The notes: generated by a model from the sequence alone, not told the origin. Numbered from the stretch's first letter, positions 36,615-47,420 are shown. The stretch is DNA of 64,000 nt from Methylocapsa sp. D3K7 (GCF_029855125.1 NZ_CP123229.1:2586501-2650500); one strand, 5' to 3'. Program-made: numbers and translations.

Positions 36615-38072
36615 TCACTTGATCTTGAAATAATTGCGCAAGGCGAGGCCGATGAAAAATACGCAAGTGATCGAAAAGAGGTTTTGGAAGAGTACGGCCA
36701 GTTGATAGCCCTCCGGTGGAATGATCACTCCATCGCATTTGTTGAGCGGGCAGACGAGAAAATCTTTGATCTTGCCATCGATGGTAAGCGGGCCGACAAA
36801 AGGCACGGTATTGCCTAATGCCAGCATACGCACGGCTTGCTCATACTGGTCAGCGAGCGGGCAGGATTTTGGCATGAGCGGTGAGAGAATCCAGCGGTAA
36901 AGAAAATAAAATCCAAAACCGCTGGCGGTGAGCGCGAGAAGCGGGCGCGCAAAGCTGCGGCCATAATCAGCAAGCGTTCCGTACAAGAACATAATAAAAA
37001 TCCAGAAGGCGTGACTGGCGAGGCGACCGAAATTCCGCGCTTCCCGATATTGATGCCAATAGACGCCGCGTTCGGCTTTGCGTTCCTCGATATAAAGGTC
37101 CCGTTCGAGGTCGTGGTTTTTTGTCTCTTCCGCGATTTTGCGGAATGCGCGTAAGCGAACAGGCACTTCGCTGTCCTTAGTGCAAGCCCATTTGCCCGCC
37201 GGAACAAAACCAATTTGGGTGCCGGTGAAATCGATCCGGGAGGCATTCGTGGTGGCATCGAAATCCGGTGGATAGTAAAAATGCGCACTCGAAAAATTGG
37301 CGGTACGCTCAAAAGAGCGGCCAGAGAAATCTGCTTTGCCATGGAAGCGCGTGTTCGCGAACGAAATAGCCAAGAAACGATCTGGTCCGGAGTCCCAGAC
37401 TTCCCACGAAGCTTCGTGCAGCTGATTTAGCACCATGCGGTCGTTATCATTCATTTTAAGCACAGCGTATTCGAGCGCTTTGCTGCATTGCTTCTTGGAC
37501 TGCCCTTTGAATTCGACGGTCCCTTTGAAAATGGCATCATTGAAATCGGCCCATTTGCCGAAAGCTGCACCATCAAAGGTTGCCAACTCCCCGAATGTTG
37601 CCCTTAATTGCGCACTTGTACCGAAGGCCGCGCCATTGAAGCGGGCAAACTCACCGAATATCGCGCCGTCGAAGCTGGAATTGTCACAGAAGACCGCGCC
37701 GGTGAAATCAGCCCAGTCACCGAAGATCGCGTTGGCGAAGGTGGCCCAGTCGCCGAAGTTCGTGCCGAGGAAGAAGGCTCGACCCGGTGCGAAATCTGTT
37801 ATGGCTCCACGTAATTCGCCCCGCCATTTACAATACGAAAAATCTGCAAAATCGCCGAATTCAAAACCCGAGAAATCAATCTCGTCCCTAGGCGTTTCGC
37901 GAAAATCGATGCCTGCGAAGGTTACGCGCACCTCTTTATTGGCTGGATCGCGCCGCCACGCATTCCATTCTTCCTTGCCCTTTGCGGCGAGGTCTAGAAA
38001 GAAAGCCTTGACGTGTTCATTGGATTGCTTTTCGGCGGCTTCTTCATCCTCCAGTTCGGTCTCGTCCGCCAT
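36615..38072 (-). CDS. Pentapeptide-repeat membrane protein
   Basis: 485 residues. The first third is acidic and then contains pentapeptide-type A(D/N)F repeats (for example FGDWATFANAIFGDWADF), which fold as a right-handed quadrilateral helix. After residue about 300 there is a charged helix and then two to three membrane segments (FWIFIMFLYG, LLALTASGFGFYFLY and a C-terminal VFFIGLALRNYFKIK). This resembles pentapeptide-ion-channel-like proteins of unknown function. It ends beside a REP-like element and a partial copy of its own end. Confidence 0.75.
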   Translation of the reverse strand: MADETELEDEEAAEKQSNEHVKAFFLDLAAKGKEEWNAWRRDPANKEVRVTFAGIDFRETPRDEIDFSGFEFGDFADFSYCKWRGELRGAITDFAPGRAFFLGTNFGDWATFANAIFGDWADFTGAVFCDNSSFDGAIFGEFARFNGAAFGTSAQLRATFGELATFDGAAFGKWADFNDAIFKGTVEFKGQSKKQCSKALEYAVLKMNDNDRMVLNQLHEASWEVWDSGPDRFLAISFANTRFHGKADFSGRSFERTANFSSAHFYYPPDFDATTNASRIDFTGTQIGFVPAGKWACTKDSEVPVRLRAFRKIAEETKNHDLERDLYIEERKAERGVYWHQYREARNFGRLASHAFWIFIMFLYGTLADYGRSFARPLLALTASGFGFYFLYRWILSPLMPKSCPLADQYEQAVRMLALGNTVPFVGPLTIDGKIKDFLVCPLNKCDGVIIPPEGYQLAVLFQNLFSITCVFFIGLALRNYFKIK

Positions 38073-38091
38073 AAATTGTTCCTCGCCATCA

Positions 38092-38694
38092 TCAAATTTC
38101 CAAAAAATCGCTTCTCTTAAAAATCGCCGCGAGCTTTATCCCCTGCGCCGCAAGATTCTCCGCCGCGCCTTCTTCGCGGTCAACCACGGCGAGTGCGCGG
38201 CGGACTTGGCAGCTGTGGCCCTCGATTCCTTCGATAGCTTTGAGAATCGAGCCGCCGGTGGTGGCGACGTCGTCGATCATCAGCACCTCGGCACCGTCGC
38301 GCAAAAACCCGTCGATGCGCTCGCGCGCGCCATGCTCCTTGGCCGCCTTGCGGACAAAAAACGCATCGACCGGATAATGTTTCAGATGGCTCACGGCGGC
38401 GGTGGCAGCGACGATCGGCACCGCGCCCATTTCGAGGCCGCCGATGCAGACGATCCCCTGGCTTTTCATATAATCGACGATGATGTCGCCAAGCAGCGCC
38501 CCGCCTTCCGGCAGCATGGTAGTTTGCCGCAACTGAAACAAATAGGTGCTGGTCCGGCCCGACGATAGGGTGAACGTCCCCGTTTTGAGCGATTGCACGC
38601 GGATAATCTCCTGCAGCCGCAGCCATCTCGGGTCGTGGCGGCCGAGAACGTCGGCGGACTTGGCCTCAGGGGGGTGCGCGGCTGGAGCAGTCAT
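38092..38694 (-). CDS. pyrE: Orotate phosphoribosyltransferase
   Basis: 200 residues. The PRPP-binding motif VLMIDDVATTGGSI and the loop KAAKEHGARERIDG are both present. It joins orotate to PRPP to form OMP in pyrimidine synthesis. The N-terminal 20 residues are a variable extension. It is 19 bp upstream of the pentapeptide gene on the same strand, but no functional link is implied. Confidence 0.95.
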   Translation of the reverse strand: MTAPAAHPPEAKSADVLGRHDPRWLRLQEIIRVQSLKTGTFTLSSGRTSTYLFQLRQTTMLPEGGALLGDIIVDYMKSQGIVCIGGLEMGAVPIVAATAAVSHLKHYPVDAFFVRKAAKEHGARERIDGFLRDGAEVLMIDDVATTGGSILKAIEGIEGHSCQVRRALAVVDREEGAAENLAAQGIKLAAIFKRSDFLEI

Positions 38695-38920
38695 CGTCCG
38701 GTTCCTCGGTTCCTGTGAAACCGGAACCTACCATGCCGGAGCGGGGGTCCAAAAACGGTTCCACTGCATTTTGCTGTGGATCAAGCCTGAGCCAAGCTGC
38801 GGATTGCATAATAATGACGCACATCAACACCTCTCGACGTTTTTACTGGCAGCATTACGTTAAGGTTGAGAAGCCGCGGGGCTTTTCTCGCGACGGCGGC
38901 TTTACGGAAGGACTACAAAC

Positions 38921-39523
38921 ATGAGTTTATTTGGCGATCCCCCGGATTTCGATTTGAGCCTCAGCTCAACCCTTAAGCGCAACTGGAAGGTTGTCGCGGC
39001 ACGCGGCGTTTTCGGGCTGATCATCGGGTTCATCGCGTTTTTCTTCCCCGGCCCGACCTTGTTGTCGCTGGTGACCTTGTTCGCCCTCTATCTGATTATC
39101 GACGGCATCTTCGAGATTATGTCCGCCGTCCGGGCGGTGCAGCACAAACAAGAATGGGGACTTCTGACCTTCGAGGGCATTGTCGGCATTGTCGCCGGGA
39201 TTGTCGCCTTGGCCTTGCCCGGTCTCACGGTTCTGGTTTTTGTCGGTCTTCTCGCGGCTTGGGCCTTTATCACGGGGACGCTGGAACTCCGCGCCGCCTA
39301 TCATCTCGAAAAAGACCATGGCCGCTGGTGGATGGCGTTCGGCGGGGTCGTTTCGATCCTTTTCGGGATTGTGCTGATCGCGGCGCCGAGGTTCGGAGCC
39401 GTGGTGGTGAGCTGGTGGGTCGGCGCCTATGCGACGTTTTTCGGCGCGAGCCTGCTGGCTCTGGCGTTTCAATTGCGGGCGCGGGAGAAGGGCAGCGGGC
39501 CGTCCCCAATATCCAAACGGTAG
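38921..39523 (+). CDS. HdeD family membrane protein (DUF308)
   Basis: 200 residues with six hydrophobic segments and internal DUF308 duplicates (LIIGFIAFFFPGPTLLSLVTLFA, FEGIVGIVAGIVALALPG, GGVVSILFGIVLI). This matches HdeD-like proteins, known in Escherichia coli for acid resistance, though the function in alphaproteobacteria is unproven. It converges on priA, with stop codons directly adjacent. Confidence 0.85.
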   Translation: MSLFGDPPDFDLSLSSTLKRNWKVVAARGVFGLIIGFIAFFFPGPTLLSLVTLFALYLIIDGIFEIMSAVRAVQHKQEWGLLTFEGIVGIVAGIVALALPGLTVLVFVGLLAAWAFITGTLELRAAYHLEKDHGRWWMAFGGVVSILFGIVLIAAPRFGAVVVSWWVGAYATFFGASLLALAFQLRAREKGSGPSPISKR

Positions 39524-41785
39524 CTAGAGAAAACTTTGCGGGTCGACATCGACGGCGACCCGCACGCCGCCCTTTTCCGGCGGCCCGGCGGCGAGCCAGG
39601 CGCGCAAGAATCCTTGCAGGTCCGAAGCGCGCGGCGCCCGCACGAGCAGCCGGAACCGGTGTCGGCCGCGAATGACCGCAACCGGCGCCTCGGCGGGACC
39701 AAGAAGGGTCAGCTCGTTTGGCTGCGGCAAGCCGCCAGCCGGGGTCAGCACAAAACCCTCCGTTGGCGGCAGCGTGTGGGCAGCTTGGGCGAGCGCCCGC
39801 GCATGGGTCTCGGCGGAGGCGCGGTCCTTGCCCGTCACAATCAGCGCGGCCAGCCGCCCGAAGGGGGGCAGACCCGCCCGGCGCCGCTGGCGTGTTTCCT
39901 CCTCGTAAAAGCGCTCGCTATCGCCAGACAACAGCGCGCGCATGACCGGATGTTCCGGCTGCCAGGTTTGGACGAGCGCGCGGCCGGCTGTCTCGAACCG
40001 CCCGGCGCGGCCGGTCACCTGCTGGAGCAGCTGAAAGGTCCGCTCGGCGGCGCGTGGGTCGCCCGACGTCAAACCGATGTCGGCGTCGATCACACCGACC
40101 AGCGACAGCAGCGGGAAATTGTGGCCCTTGGCGACCAGCTGGGTGCCGATCACAATATCGCATTCACCGCGCGCGATCGCCTCGATTTCACTCCGCAGAC
40201 GCGCGATGCCGCCGGGGAAATCCGAGGACAGCGTGAGGATTTTCGCGCGCGGAAAAAGCAGGGCGGCTTCCTCGGCCAATCTCTCGATGCCGGGACCGCA
40301 CGCGGCAAGGCAATCCTCTGCCCCGCAGGCCGGGCACAATGGGGGCCGCCGTTCGATATGGCCGCAATGATGGCACATCAGCGCCCGGCGGAAGCGGTGT
40401 TCGACCAGCCAGGCGGTGCAGTTCGGGCAGGAAAACCGGTGGCCGCAGGACCGGCAGAGGGTCAAGGGCGCGTAGCCGCGCCGGTTGAGAAACAGCAGCG
40501 CCTGCTCGCCGCGCGCGAGCACCTGTGAGATGGCGTCCTTGAGCCGGGGCGCGATCCATTTGCCGCGTGGCGCCGCTTCCACCCGCAGATCGATCGCGGT
40601 GATCTCAGGCAGCGGCCGGGCGTTGAAACGGCCTGTCAGCCTGACATGGCCATAGCGGCCTTGCGCGGCATTGACACGGCTTTCGATCGACGGCGTCGCG
40701 GAGGACAGGATGACGGCCGCTTTCTCGATTTGGCCGCGCACCACCGCCATGTCGCGGGCGTGATAGGGCACGCCATCCTCCTGCTTATAGGCCGCCTCGT
40801 GCTCCTCATCGACGACGATCACGGCGAGATCCTTGAAGGGCAGAAAAAGCGCCGACCTTGCGCCAGCGACGGCCTTGACCTCGCCAAGCGCGACGCCGCT
40901 CCATAGCCGCGCCCGCTTGCGCGCGCTGACGCCCGAATGCCATTCCGCCGGCCGCGCCCCAAAGCGTGCGGCGAAACGGTCGAGAAACTGCGCCGTGAGC
41001 GCGATTTCTGGCATGAGGACGAGGCTTTGACGCCCGGCCGCAAGCGCCGCCGCGACGGCCTCGAAATACACCTCCGTTTTGCCGGAGCCGGTGACGCCTT
41101 CAAGCAGCGTCACCGAGAACGCGGCGTCTTTGACGCGCGCGATCAAGGTGGAAGCGGCGTCTTGCTGCGCGGCTTCAAGGGCGGGTCTTTCGAAAAAAGG
41201 ATCGCAGACCGGTGCCACGGGCTCGCGCGGCAGCGCGATCGCCTCAAGCGCGCCTTCATCGATGAGCGAATCGATGACGCCGGCCGAACAGGCGGCGGCC
41301 TCGGCGAGCGCCGATTTGGGGAAGGCCAAGCCGCCTTCCGCAGCCTCCAGAACACGGGCTCTGGTTTTGGTCATCCGGCCCGGCGGGCAGCCGGTCAGCC
41401 GCACCCCGACACGCACGGGTTCCGGCCCGATATGCAAGGCCCCGCCAATCGCCATCCGCAGCACCATGCCGCGCGGGCTCAAGGTCCAGCGGGCCACCCA
41501 GTCGATGAGTTTGCGCGTGTTGGTGGACAGCGGTGGCAGCTCGAGGCGAGCCGCGACGGGTTTCAGATTCGCGCGGCCGGCCTGACCCCGCCGCGTCTCC
41601 CAGACGACGCCTTGGGCGATTCTGGTGCCGAGCGGCACTTCGACGAAATCACCGGGTGCGACGTCGATGCTGCCCGGCACCGCATAGGAATAGGACTGTT
41701 CGATCGCGACCGGCAGGAGGACATCGGCGATCGCCGGGCCATCATCAGCAAGGACGGCCTTGGCTTCCGCGGTCATAAGCGGCAT
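39524..41785 (-). CDS. priA: Primosomal protein N' (PriA helicase)
   Basis: 753 residues. Superfamily 2 helicase motifs are visible: GVTGSGKTEVYFEA (Walker A), VVDEEHEAAYKQ (DEEH box), followed by the zinc-binding cluster CRSCGHRFSCPNC and CHHCGHIERRPPLCPAC. PriA reloads the replisome at stalled forks. ATG at 41785 is used; an ATG three codons inside (41776) is also possible. Confidence 0.95.
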   Translation of the reverse strand: MPLMTAEAKAVLADDGPAIADVLLPVAIEQSYSYAVPGSIDVAPGDFVEVPLGTRIAQGVVWETRRGQAGRANLKPVAARLELPPLSTNTRKLIDWVARWTLSPRGMVLRMAIGGALHIGPEPVRVGVRLTGCPPGRMTKTRARVLEAAEGGLAFPKSALAEAAACSAGVIDSLIDEGALEAIALPREPVAPVCDPFFERPALEAAQQDAASTLIARVKDAAFSVTLLEGVTGSGKTEVYFEAVAAALAAGRQSLVLMPEIALTAQFLDRFAARFGARPAEWHSGVSARKRARLWSGVALGEVKAVAGARSALFLPFKDLAVIVVDEEHEAAYKQEDGVPYHARDMAVVRGQIEKAAVILSSATPSIESRVNAAQGRYGHVRLTGRFNARPLPEITAIDLRVEAAPRGKWIAPRLKDAISQVLARGEQALLFLNRRGYAPLTLCRSCGHRFSCPNCTAWLVEHRFRRALMCHHCGHIERRPPLCPACGAEDCLAACGPGIERLAEEAALLFPRAKILTLSSDFPGGIARLRSEIEAIARGECDIVIGTQLVAKGHNFPLLSLVGVIDADIGLTSGDPRAAERTFQLLQQVTGRAGRFETAGRALVQTWQPEHPVMRALLSGDSERFYEEETRQRRRAGLPPFGRLAALIVTGKDRASAETHARALAQAAHTLPPTEGFVLTPAGGLPQPNELTLLGPAEAPVAVIRGRHRFRLLVRAPRASDLQGFLRAWLAAGPPEKGGVRVAVDVDPQSFL

Positions 41786-41788
41786 CGC

Positions 41789-42619
41789 TCATCGCCGCGG
41801 GCGGTGGCGCGGTTTGCGAGGTGTTTGCGGCGGCTTGGGTTTCTTTCCGGCACTCTCTCGCGGCTTTGCGGTCGGTTCACTCGTCGGCGGTTGCGGCTGC
41901 TTCCCGCGTTTTCTCGCGAGCCCATTGAGAGCCTCGACGGCGCCGGAAAACGCCATGGCGGTATAAATGTAGCCTTTTGGAAAATGAAAGCCAAATCCCT
42001 CGGCGATCAAGGTCGTGCCAATCAACAAAAGAAAACCAAGCGCCAGCATCACGATGGTTGGGTTGCGCTTGATGAAATTGGCAAGCGGACCGGCGGCAAT
42101 CAGCATGAGCACGACCGCCGTGATCACCGCGATGATCATGATCGCGACGTGGTCGGTCATCCCCACCGCCGTGATAATGCTGTCGATCGAGAAGACAAGA
42201 TCGAGGACGACGATCTGTCCGACTGTCGTGGCGAAGGCCCGCGGTTTGTGGGGCAGACCTTCGTCGTCTTCATCCGGATCGACATTATGATGGATTTCGC
42301 TCGTCGCCTTGAACACGAGAAAGAGTCCGCCGCCGATCAGAATGAGGTCGCGCCAGGAAAATGCCTGGCCGAAAGCTTCGAACACCGGCTCGGTGAGATG
42401 AACGACATAAGCGGCGCCAGCAACCAGCAGCACACGAAAAATCAGCGACAGGCCGATACCTATACGCCGCGCCTTCCCTGCGAGCGGCGCGGGCAATCTC
42501 GAAGAAAGAATTGCGACGAAGACAAGATTGTCGACGCCAAGCACGATCTCCATCGCGATGAGCGTGACAAGGGCAAGCCAGGCCGAGGGGTCGGCGGCGA
42601 GCAGCAAAAGGGAATCCAT
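41789..42619 (-). CDS. TerC family membrane protein
   Basis: 276 residues from ATG at 42619 ([14 protein letters not shown]), with about seven hydrophobic helices. Conserved TerC acidic motifs appear in [12 protein letters not shown] and [16 protein letters not shown], plausible metal-contacting residues. TerC/Alx proteins are linked to manganese export and tellurite resistance. The C-terminal 50 residues are Lys/Pro-rich and low complexity. Confidence 0.88.
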   Translation of the reverse strand: MDSLLLLAADPSAWLALVTLIAMEIVLGVDNLVFVAILSSRLPAPLAGKARRIGIGLSLIFRVLLVAGAAYVVHLTEPVFEAFGQAFSWRDLILIGGGLFLVFKATSEIHHNVDPDEDDEGLPHKPRAFATTVGQIVVLDLVFSIDSIITAVGMTDHVAIMIIAVITAVVLMLIAAGPLANFIKRNPTIVMLALGFLLLIGTTLIAEGFGFHFPKGYIYTAMAFSGAVEALNGLARKRGKQPQPPTSEPTAKPRESAGKKPKPPQTPRKPRHRPRR

Positions 42620-42758
42620 GGGAGGGTCTCTCGGCAATCGCGGCGAGGGCGATCAACAAGGGACGGCGGTTGTCCGCGCCGGCCCCGGCATGAGATCAGA
42701 ATGCCGGGGAACGGCGCCTCTGTCCAGGGCGTGAGGCAGGCCCGCGCCCGCGCGCCCC

Positions 42759-43253
42759 TCAGTCCACGACGAAATTGAGGCCGACGGCGGTTTCCAAGGT
42801 GGCGCTCGCCGCATGCAGCGAAACCGCCCAGGTCTGATCGCCGACGATGCCGTCCTTTGTCACCCCGCCCCAAGTCTGGAACGCCTCGACGGAGGCTTTC
42901 GTGCGCGGACCGAATTTGCCATCGGCCGGCCCTGGCGTGGTGAGCCATTGGCCGGGTGCCCCATTTGTGAGCAGATTTTGCAAGCTTGTCACAATGGCGC
43001 CGGACGCGCCGCTCCGCAGCACGGGCATCGGACCGCCATCCGGCAAGGCCGCCCAGGTGGTTGGCCCGACAACACCGTCAGCGGGCAGGCCGGCGCCTTT
43101 CTGGAAATCCTTCACCGCGGTTTCGAGTTTGGCGCCGAAGACACCATCTATGGCAATTCCAAGATTGGGTGTCCGGCGGAGGGCGCGCTCCAACCGCTTG
43201 ACCGCCTGGCCAGCATCCCCCAAACGAATCGTCGGCTGTCCCGGATTGGGCAT
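42759..43253 (-). CDS. Peptidoglycan-binding domain protein
   Basis: 164 residues starting MPNPGQPTIRLGDAG, with two repeats of the PG_binding_1 fold (VKRLERALRRTPNLGI...DGVFGAKLETAVKDFQ and VTSLQNLL...DGKFGPRTKASVEAFQ). AGGGAGA lies a few bases before the ATG. No signal peptide is seen, so it may be cytosolic, phage-endolysin-like, or exported by another route. It has no catalytic domain. Confidence 0.85.
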   Translation of the reverse strand: MPNPGQPTIRLGDAGQAVKRLERALRRTPNLGIAIDGVFGAKLETAVKDFQKGAGLPADGVVGPTTWAALPDGGPMPVLRSGASGAIVTSLQNLLTNGAPGQWLTTPGPADGKFGPRTKASVEAFQTWGGVTKDGIVGDQTWAVSLHAASATLETAVGLNFVVD

Positions 43254-43572
43254 GGTGTTCTCCCTAAAAAGTCCGGCGCTTCGGATGCGGCCGGTATGCC
43301 TGCATTTTAGCGGAGCTTGCCGCTCCCGCAAGCGCGGCGCATGATGAATGCGAAAGGCCATGACTATTTCGTGAAGAAATGGTCATGGCCCTTAGTCTTA
43401 TTCTCAGATCAAATTTAATCGTGGTTCGTAAGTTTTATTGCGCTTGCAATGATGCGCTAAATTGAACTTCCTGCTGCCAAGGGCTGCATCAAAATACGTT
43501 GGCTCTACCGCCAGCCGCCGGAAGTTTTCGGCAAAAACTGCCGAAACCCACTTCTCGTTTGGCCGGCCTGCG
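43254..43572. other. Intergenic stretch with one hairpin
   Basis: About 320 bp between two leftward genes. Apart from the hairpin at 43526-43546 no feature or gene was recognised; the sequence around 43380-43450 is AT-rich and may carry the promoter of the peptidoglycan-binding gene. Confidence 0.35.
43526..43546 (-). terminator. Terminator-like hairpin
   Basis: TTTCGGCA and TGCCGAAA form a perfect 8-bp stem with a 5-base loop, 27 bp downstream of the stop of the leftward small exported protein gene. There is no real T tract after the stem on the minus strand, so termination is only possible, not shown. Confidence 0.35.
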
Positions 43573-43851
43573 TCAGCCGCAGACACGGACGCGGTGGTAG
43601 CCGACAAAGTTGCCATAGGCGTTGTAAGTCGGCTGGCGGGTGAAGTAGCAGCCGCCGGGATATCCATAGTAGTAGGGAGTGGAAGCGGCGGCGGCCGCGG
43701 CGCCCAGTGCCAAACCGGCGGCCACGCCGCCAATTCCCCAGCCCCAGGGATGATAGCCCCACGCGGCCGCAGGGGTTGATGTGGCGGCGACGCCCATGCC
43801 GAGGGTGGTCACGGCAAGTCCAACAGCAATGGTTTTGCGAAAATTGATCAT
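43573..43851 (-). CDS. Small exported Gly/Tyr/Ala-rich protein
   Basis: 92 residues from ATG at 43851, with AGAGGA nine bases upstream. It has a signal peptide (MINFRKTIAVGLAVTTLGMG, cleaved after PAAA), then WGYHPWGWGIGG, an Ala/Gly-rich hydrophobic stretch and a Cys-containing tail (GGCYFTRQ, YHRVRVCG). Similar short Gly/Tyr-rich exported proteins are common in Rhizobiales, but their role is unknown. Confidence 0.7.
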   Translation of the reverse strand: MINFRKTIAVGLAVTTLGMGVAATSTPAAAWGYHPWGWGIGGVAAGLALGAAAAAASTPYYYGYPGGCYFTRQPTYNAYGNFVGYHRVRVCG

Positions 43852-43946
43852 GATTGTTTTCCTCTCCCATGCCAACCGATCCGGTCAGGCATTGAGGGAA
43901 GATTAACCAAGAGCTGCACGTCCCGATGTGCGTTTGCGCACGTTCG

Positions 43947-44447
43947 TCACATCACGCCCATCGGGCCGATCTTCAGGCCGTCGGCGAGCTTTTTCTGTTC
44001 ATCGCTGAACGACGCATAAAGCGGATCGAGCGCTGCCTTGATCGCCTGCAGAGCGGCAAGGTGTTTGGCTGCCATCATCGCGTGATGGTCGAGTTTTTCG
44101 GGAAGGGACGCGGCCATACCGAATTGCATCCGTTTGTCCATCGCATCCATCGACGCCTCCATGTCCTTCGCCGACGCGAGAAGTGCGTCGGAGAATTTGG
44201 TCCACGCCGGCATTTGCGCGTCGGTGATTTTCAGCTCGGTCTTGAGAGATGCGATGCGATCTCCGGCATGCGACAGCTTCTCATGCATCATCGACATCAT
44301 GTGTTCCATGCCGCCGCCCATCATGTGTCCCCCCTTCATCTCATCACCCATCATGGGGGCGTCTTGGGCGGATGCCGCGAATGGCGCGAACGCCAATACG
44401 GCCGCGACAGAAAGAGCGGACAACCGATGTGTGACTTGAACTTTCAT
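43947..44447 (-). CDS. LTxxQ/Spy-like periplasmic protein
   Basis: 166 residues with a signal peptide (LSALSVAAVLAFAPFAASA) and a Met/His-rich segment (MMGDEMKGGHMMGGGMEHMM), then a helical KTELKITDAQMPAWTKFSDAL, typical of the Spy/CpxP LTxxQ family. The ATG at 44447 is preceded by GAGGAG. Spy-like proteins act as periplasmic chaperones or metal sensors; the Met/His-rich stretch suggests copper or another soft metal. Confidence 0.8.
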   Translation of the reverse strand: MKVQVTHRLSALSVAAVLAFAPFAASAQDAPMMGDEMKGGHMMGGGMEHMMSMMHEKLSHAGDRIASLKTELKITDAQMPAWTKFSDALLASAKDMEASMDAMDKRMQFGMAASLPEKLDHHAMMAAKHLAALQAIKAALDPLYASFSDEQKKLADGLKIGPMGVM

Positions 44448-44600
44448 GACCAGGCTCCTCATTTTCAATTCCCCACGCGGAATTGAAATTCGAACATCCC
44501 CTTGGGGGTTCCAGCTTGGTCGTTCTAGGCGGGTCGAGGCCAGTCTTTCTTGATGCAAGTCAATTGGCGGCCCGGTTCGTCAGGCACCGGCGCGAGTTCC

Positions 44601-47420
44601 TCACGCGGCGCCGTGGCAATGCTTGTATTTCTTGCCCGAGCCGCAAGGGCAGGGCTGGTTGCGCCCGACCTTCCCGACGGCCCCCCGTTGCTCGGCGGGT
44701 TCACGAACAAGCGTTTCGGTGGCCCCCGCGCCGGAAGCGCCGAAAATCGGATTGACTGTCTGTGCGCCGGGACCGTTCGCGGCGGGAAAGGCGGCATGGA
44801 CCGGGGAGCCCGGAAAAGCCGGTCCCCCGGCATCGGCAACCTCGATCGCTTCCATCGGCGGCGGCCGCTCGAAGGCGACCTCGACGCGATTGAGTTGCGT
44901 GGTCGTCGCCTCCCGTAGATGTTTGATCAATTCGCTGAATAGCTCGAAGGCCTCGGCCTTGTATTCATTCAACGGATCGCGCTGTGCCATGCCGCGCCAG
45001 CCGACAACTTGGCGCAGATGATCGAGTGTCACGAGATGCTCGCGCCACAGATGATCGAGCGCTTGCAGAACGATCTGCTTTTCGACATAGCGGGTAATTT
45101 CCGGACCGTTCTTTTCCACCCGGGCCGCGTAGGCTTCGCCGGCCGCCTTACGCAGACGCTCGTGCATCTCGTCCTCGGTGATCCCTTCTTCCTTGGCCCA
45201 ATCGGCCAGCGGAAGCGTGATGTTGAAGGCAGCTTGCACGGCTTGCGTGAAATCCCCGATGTCCCAGGCTTCCGGGTAGGAGTCGCGCGGAATATGCTTG
45301 GCGATGAGATCGTCGACAACGCCTTCGCGCATGTCGGTAATCATTTCCTCAAGTGAGTCTTGCGCCATCATCTCGCGGCGTTGTTCGAAGACGACCTTGC
45401 GTTGATCGTTCATGACGTTGTCGTATTTCAGAATGTTCTTGCGCATGTCGAAGTTTCGAGCCTCGACTTTTTGCTGCGCCTTTTCGAGCGCCTTGTTGAT
45501 CCAGGGATGAACAATCGCTTCGTCTTCCTGGAGGCCGAGCTTGACGAGCATGGACTCCATCCGGTCGGAGCCGAAGATCCGCATCAGATCATCCTTGAGC
45601 GACAAGAAGAATTTCGAACGGCCCGGATCGCCTTGCCGCCCGGCACGGCCGCGCAACTGATTGTCGATCCGCCGGCTTTCGTGACGCTCGGTGCCGATGA
45701 TATAGAGGCCCCCGGCGGCAATCGCCTTGGCCCGGAAGCGCTCGACCTCGGCCCTGATTTCGGCTTCCTTCGCCTCGTGTTCGGAGCCTTGTTCAAGATT
45801 GGCGCATTCCTGCGCGACCCGCATCTCGACATTGCCGCCGAGCTGAATGTCGGTGCCGCGGCCGGCCATGTTGGTAGCCACGGTGATGGCGCCGGGCACG
45901 CCCGCCTCGGCGACGATAGGGGCTTCCTGCTCATGAAAGCGGGCGTTCAAAACCGCGAACAGCTTTGAGGGCTTGTCCGAGCGCGCGGCCGCGTAGAGTT
46001 TTTGCAAGGCTTCCGGATGGGTGAAATCGATCTGCTTATAGCCCTGCTTTTTCATCGCCTCGGCGAGCTGCTCGGACTTTTCGATCGATGTGGTGCCAAC
46101 AAGCATCGGCTGGAATTTCGCGTTGGCGGCCTCGATCTCGCGGACGATGGCGCGAAGTTTTTCTTCGGCCGTGCGGTAAACTTCGTCGTCCTCGTCGTGG
46201 CGCTTGACCGGCTGGTTGGTCGGAATCTCGACGACATCGAGCTTATAGATTTCGGCGAATTCGTCCGCCTCGGTCGCGGCCGTCCCGGTCATCCCGGCGA
46301 GTTTGCCGTAGAGGCGGAAATAATTCTGGAAGGTGATCGAGGCGAGCGTCACATTCTCCGGCTGGATCGCGACGTGCTCCTTGGCTTCCAGCGCCTGATG
46401 CAGCCCTTCCGAGTAACGGCGGCCCGGCATCATCCGGCCGGTGAATTCGTCGATGATGACGACTTCGCCATTGCGCACAATGTAATCCTTGTCGCGCTTG
46501 AACAATTTATGCGCGCGCAAAGCTTGGTTCACGTGATGCACGAGGGTGACATTGATGGCGTCATAGAGCGAGCCCTCGGAAAGCACCCCGAGTTCGCCCA
46601 GCAATTCCTCCATATGCTCATTGCCGGCATCGGTCAGATTCGTCGTACGCTGCTTCTCGTCGAGTTCGAAGTCCTCTTCCGTGAGGCTCGGAATGGCTTT
46701 GTCAGCCGCGACATAGAGGTCGGACCGATCGTCGGACGCCCCCGAAATAATCAACGGCGTGCGCGCTTCGTCGACGAGAATCGAATCAACCTCGTCGACG
46801 ATCGCATAATGATGACCGCGCTGAACCATCTGGGCGAGTTCGTATTTCATATTGTCGCGGAGATAGTCGAAGCCGAACTCGTTGTTGGTCCCGTAGGTGA
46901 TATCGGCGGCGTAGGCGCGGCGGCGTTCGTCGTCTTCGAGGCCATGCACGATGGTCCCGGTCGAAAGTCCGAGGAAGTTATAGATGCGGCCCATCCATTC
47001 GGCGTCGCGGCGGGCGAGATAATCGTTGACGGTGATCACATGCACGCCCTTGCCGGCGAGCGCATTGAGGTAGCACGCGAGCGTCGCGACAAGCGTCTTG
47101 CCCTCACCGGTCCGCATTTCGGCGATTGCGCCTTCGTGCAATACCATGCCGCCGACCAGCTGAACATCGAAGTGCCGCTGCCCGAGGACGCGGCGGGCCG
47201 CTTCCCGCACCGTCGCGAAAGCCGGAACCAGCAAATCCTCCAGGCTTTTGCCGGCGGCGACCGCTTCGCGAAACGCCACGGTCCGCGCGGCGAGTTCGGC
47301 ATCGGTGAGTTTCTGCACCTCGGGCTCGAGCGCGTTGATCGCCGCGACTTTCGGCCGATAGCCCTTGAGACGGCGATCGTTCGAGGAACCGAAAATCTTT
47401 TTCGCGAAGGAGCCAAACAT
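44601..47420 (-). CDS. secA: Preprotein translocase ATPase SecA
   Basis: 939 residues. Walker [12 protein letters not shown], Walker B region [20 protein letters not shown], the preprotein crosslinking region and the C-terminal zinc motif [14 protein letters not shown] that binds SecB/lipids are all present. It drives post-translational export through SecYEG. ATG at 47420 has AAAGG nine bases upstream. It is leftward and divergent from the parvulin gene. Confidence 0.98.
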   Translation of the reverse strand: MFGSFAKKIFGSSNDRRLKGYRPKVAAINALEPEVQKLTDAELAARTVAFREAVAAGKSLEDLLVPAFATVREAARRVLGQRHFDVQLVGGMVLHEGAIAEMRTGEGKTLVATLACYLNALAGKGVHVITVNDYLARRDAEWMGRIYNFLGLSTGTIVHGLEDDERRRAYAADITYGTNNEFGFDYLRDNMKYELAQMVQRGHHYAIVDEVDSILVDEARTPLIISGASDDRSDLYVAADKAIPSLTEEDFELDEKQRTTNLTDAGNEHMEELLGELGVLSEGSLYDAINVTLVHHVNQALRAHKLFKRDKDYIVRNGEVVIIDEFTGRMMPGRRYSEGLHQALEAKEHVAIQPENVTLASITFQNYFRLYGKLAGMTGTAATEADEFAEIYKLDVVEIPTNQPVKRHDEDDEVYRTAEEKLRAIVREIEAANAKFQPMLVGTTSIEKSEQLAEAMKKQGYKQIDFTHPEALQKLYAAARSDKPSKLFAVLNARFHEQEAPIVAEAGVPGAITVATNMAGRGTDIQLGGNVEMRVAQECANLEQGSEHEAKEAEIRAEVERFRAKAIAAGGLYIIGTERHESRRIDNQLRGRAGRQGDPGRSKFFLSLKDDLMRIFGSDRMESMLVKLGLQEDEAIVHPWINKALEKAQQKVEARNFDMRKNILKYDNVMNDQRKVVFEQRREMMAQDSLEEMITDMREGVVDDLIAKHIPRDSYPEAWDIGDFTQAVQAAFNITLPLADWAKEEGITEDEMHERLRKAAGEAYAARVEKNGPEITRYVEKQIVLQALDHLWREHLVTLDHLRQVVGWRGMAQRDPLNEYKAEAFELFSELIKHLREATTTQLNRVEVAFERPPPMEAIEVADAGGPAFPGSPVHAAFPAANGPGAQTVNPIFGASGAGATETLVREPAEQRGAVGKVGRNQPCPCGSGKKYKHCHGAA

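Noticed and set aside
40937..42778. 613-codon open frame on the plus strand
   Set aside because: Antisense to priA and the TerC gene; no recognisable motif or ribosome binding site.
46525..46545. Possible third parS site (TTCACGTGATGCACG)
   Set aside because: Only the CACGTGA core matches; the second half-site GAAAC is missing and it is inside secA.
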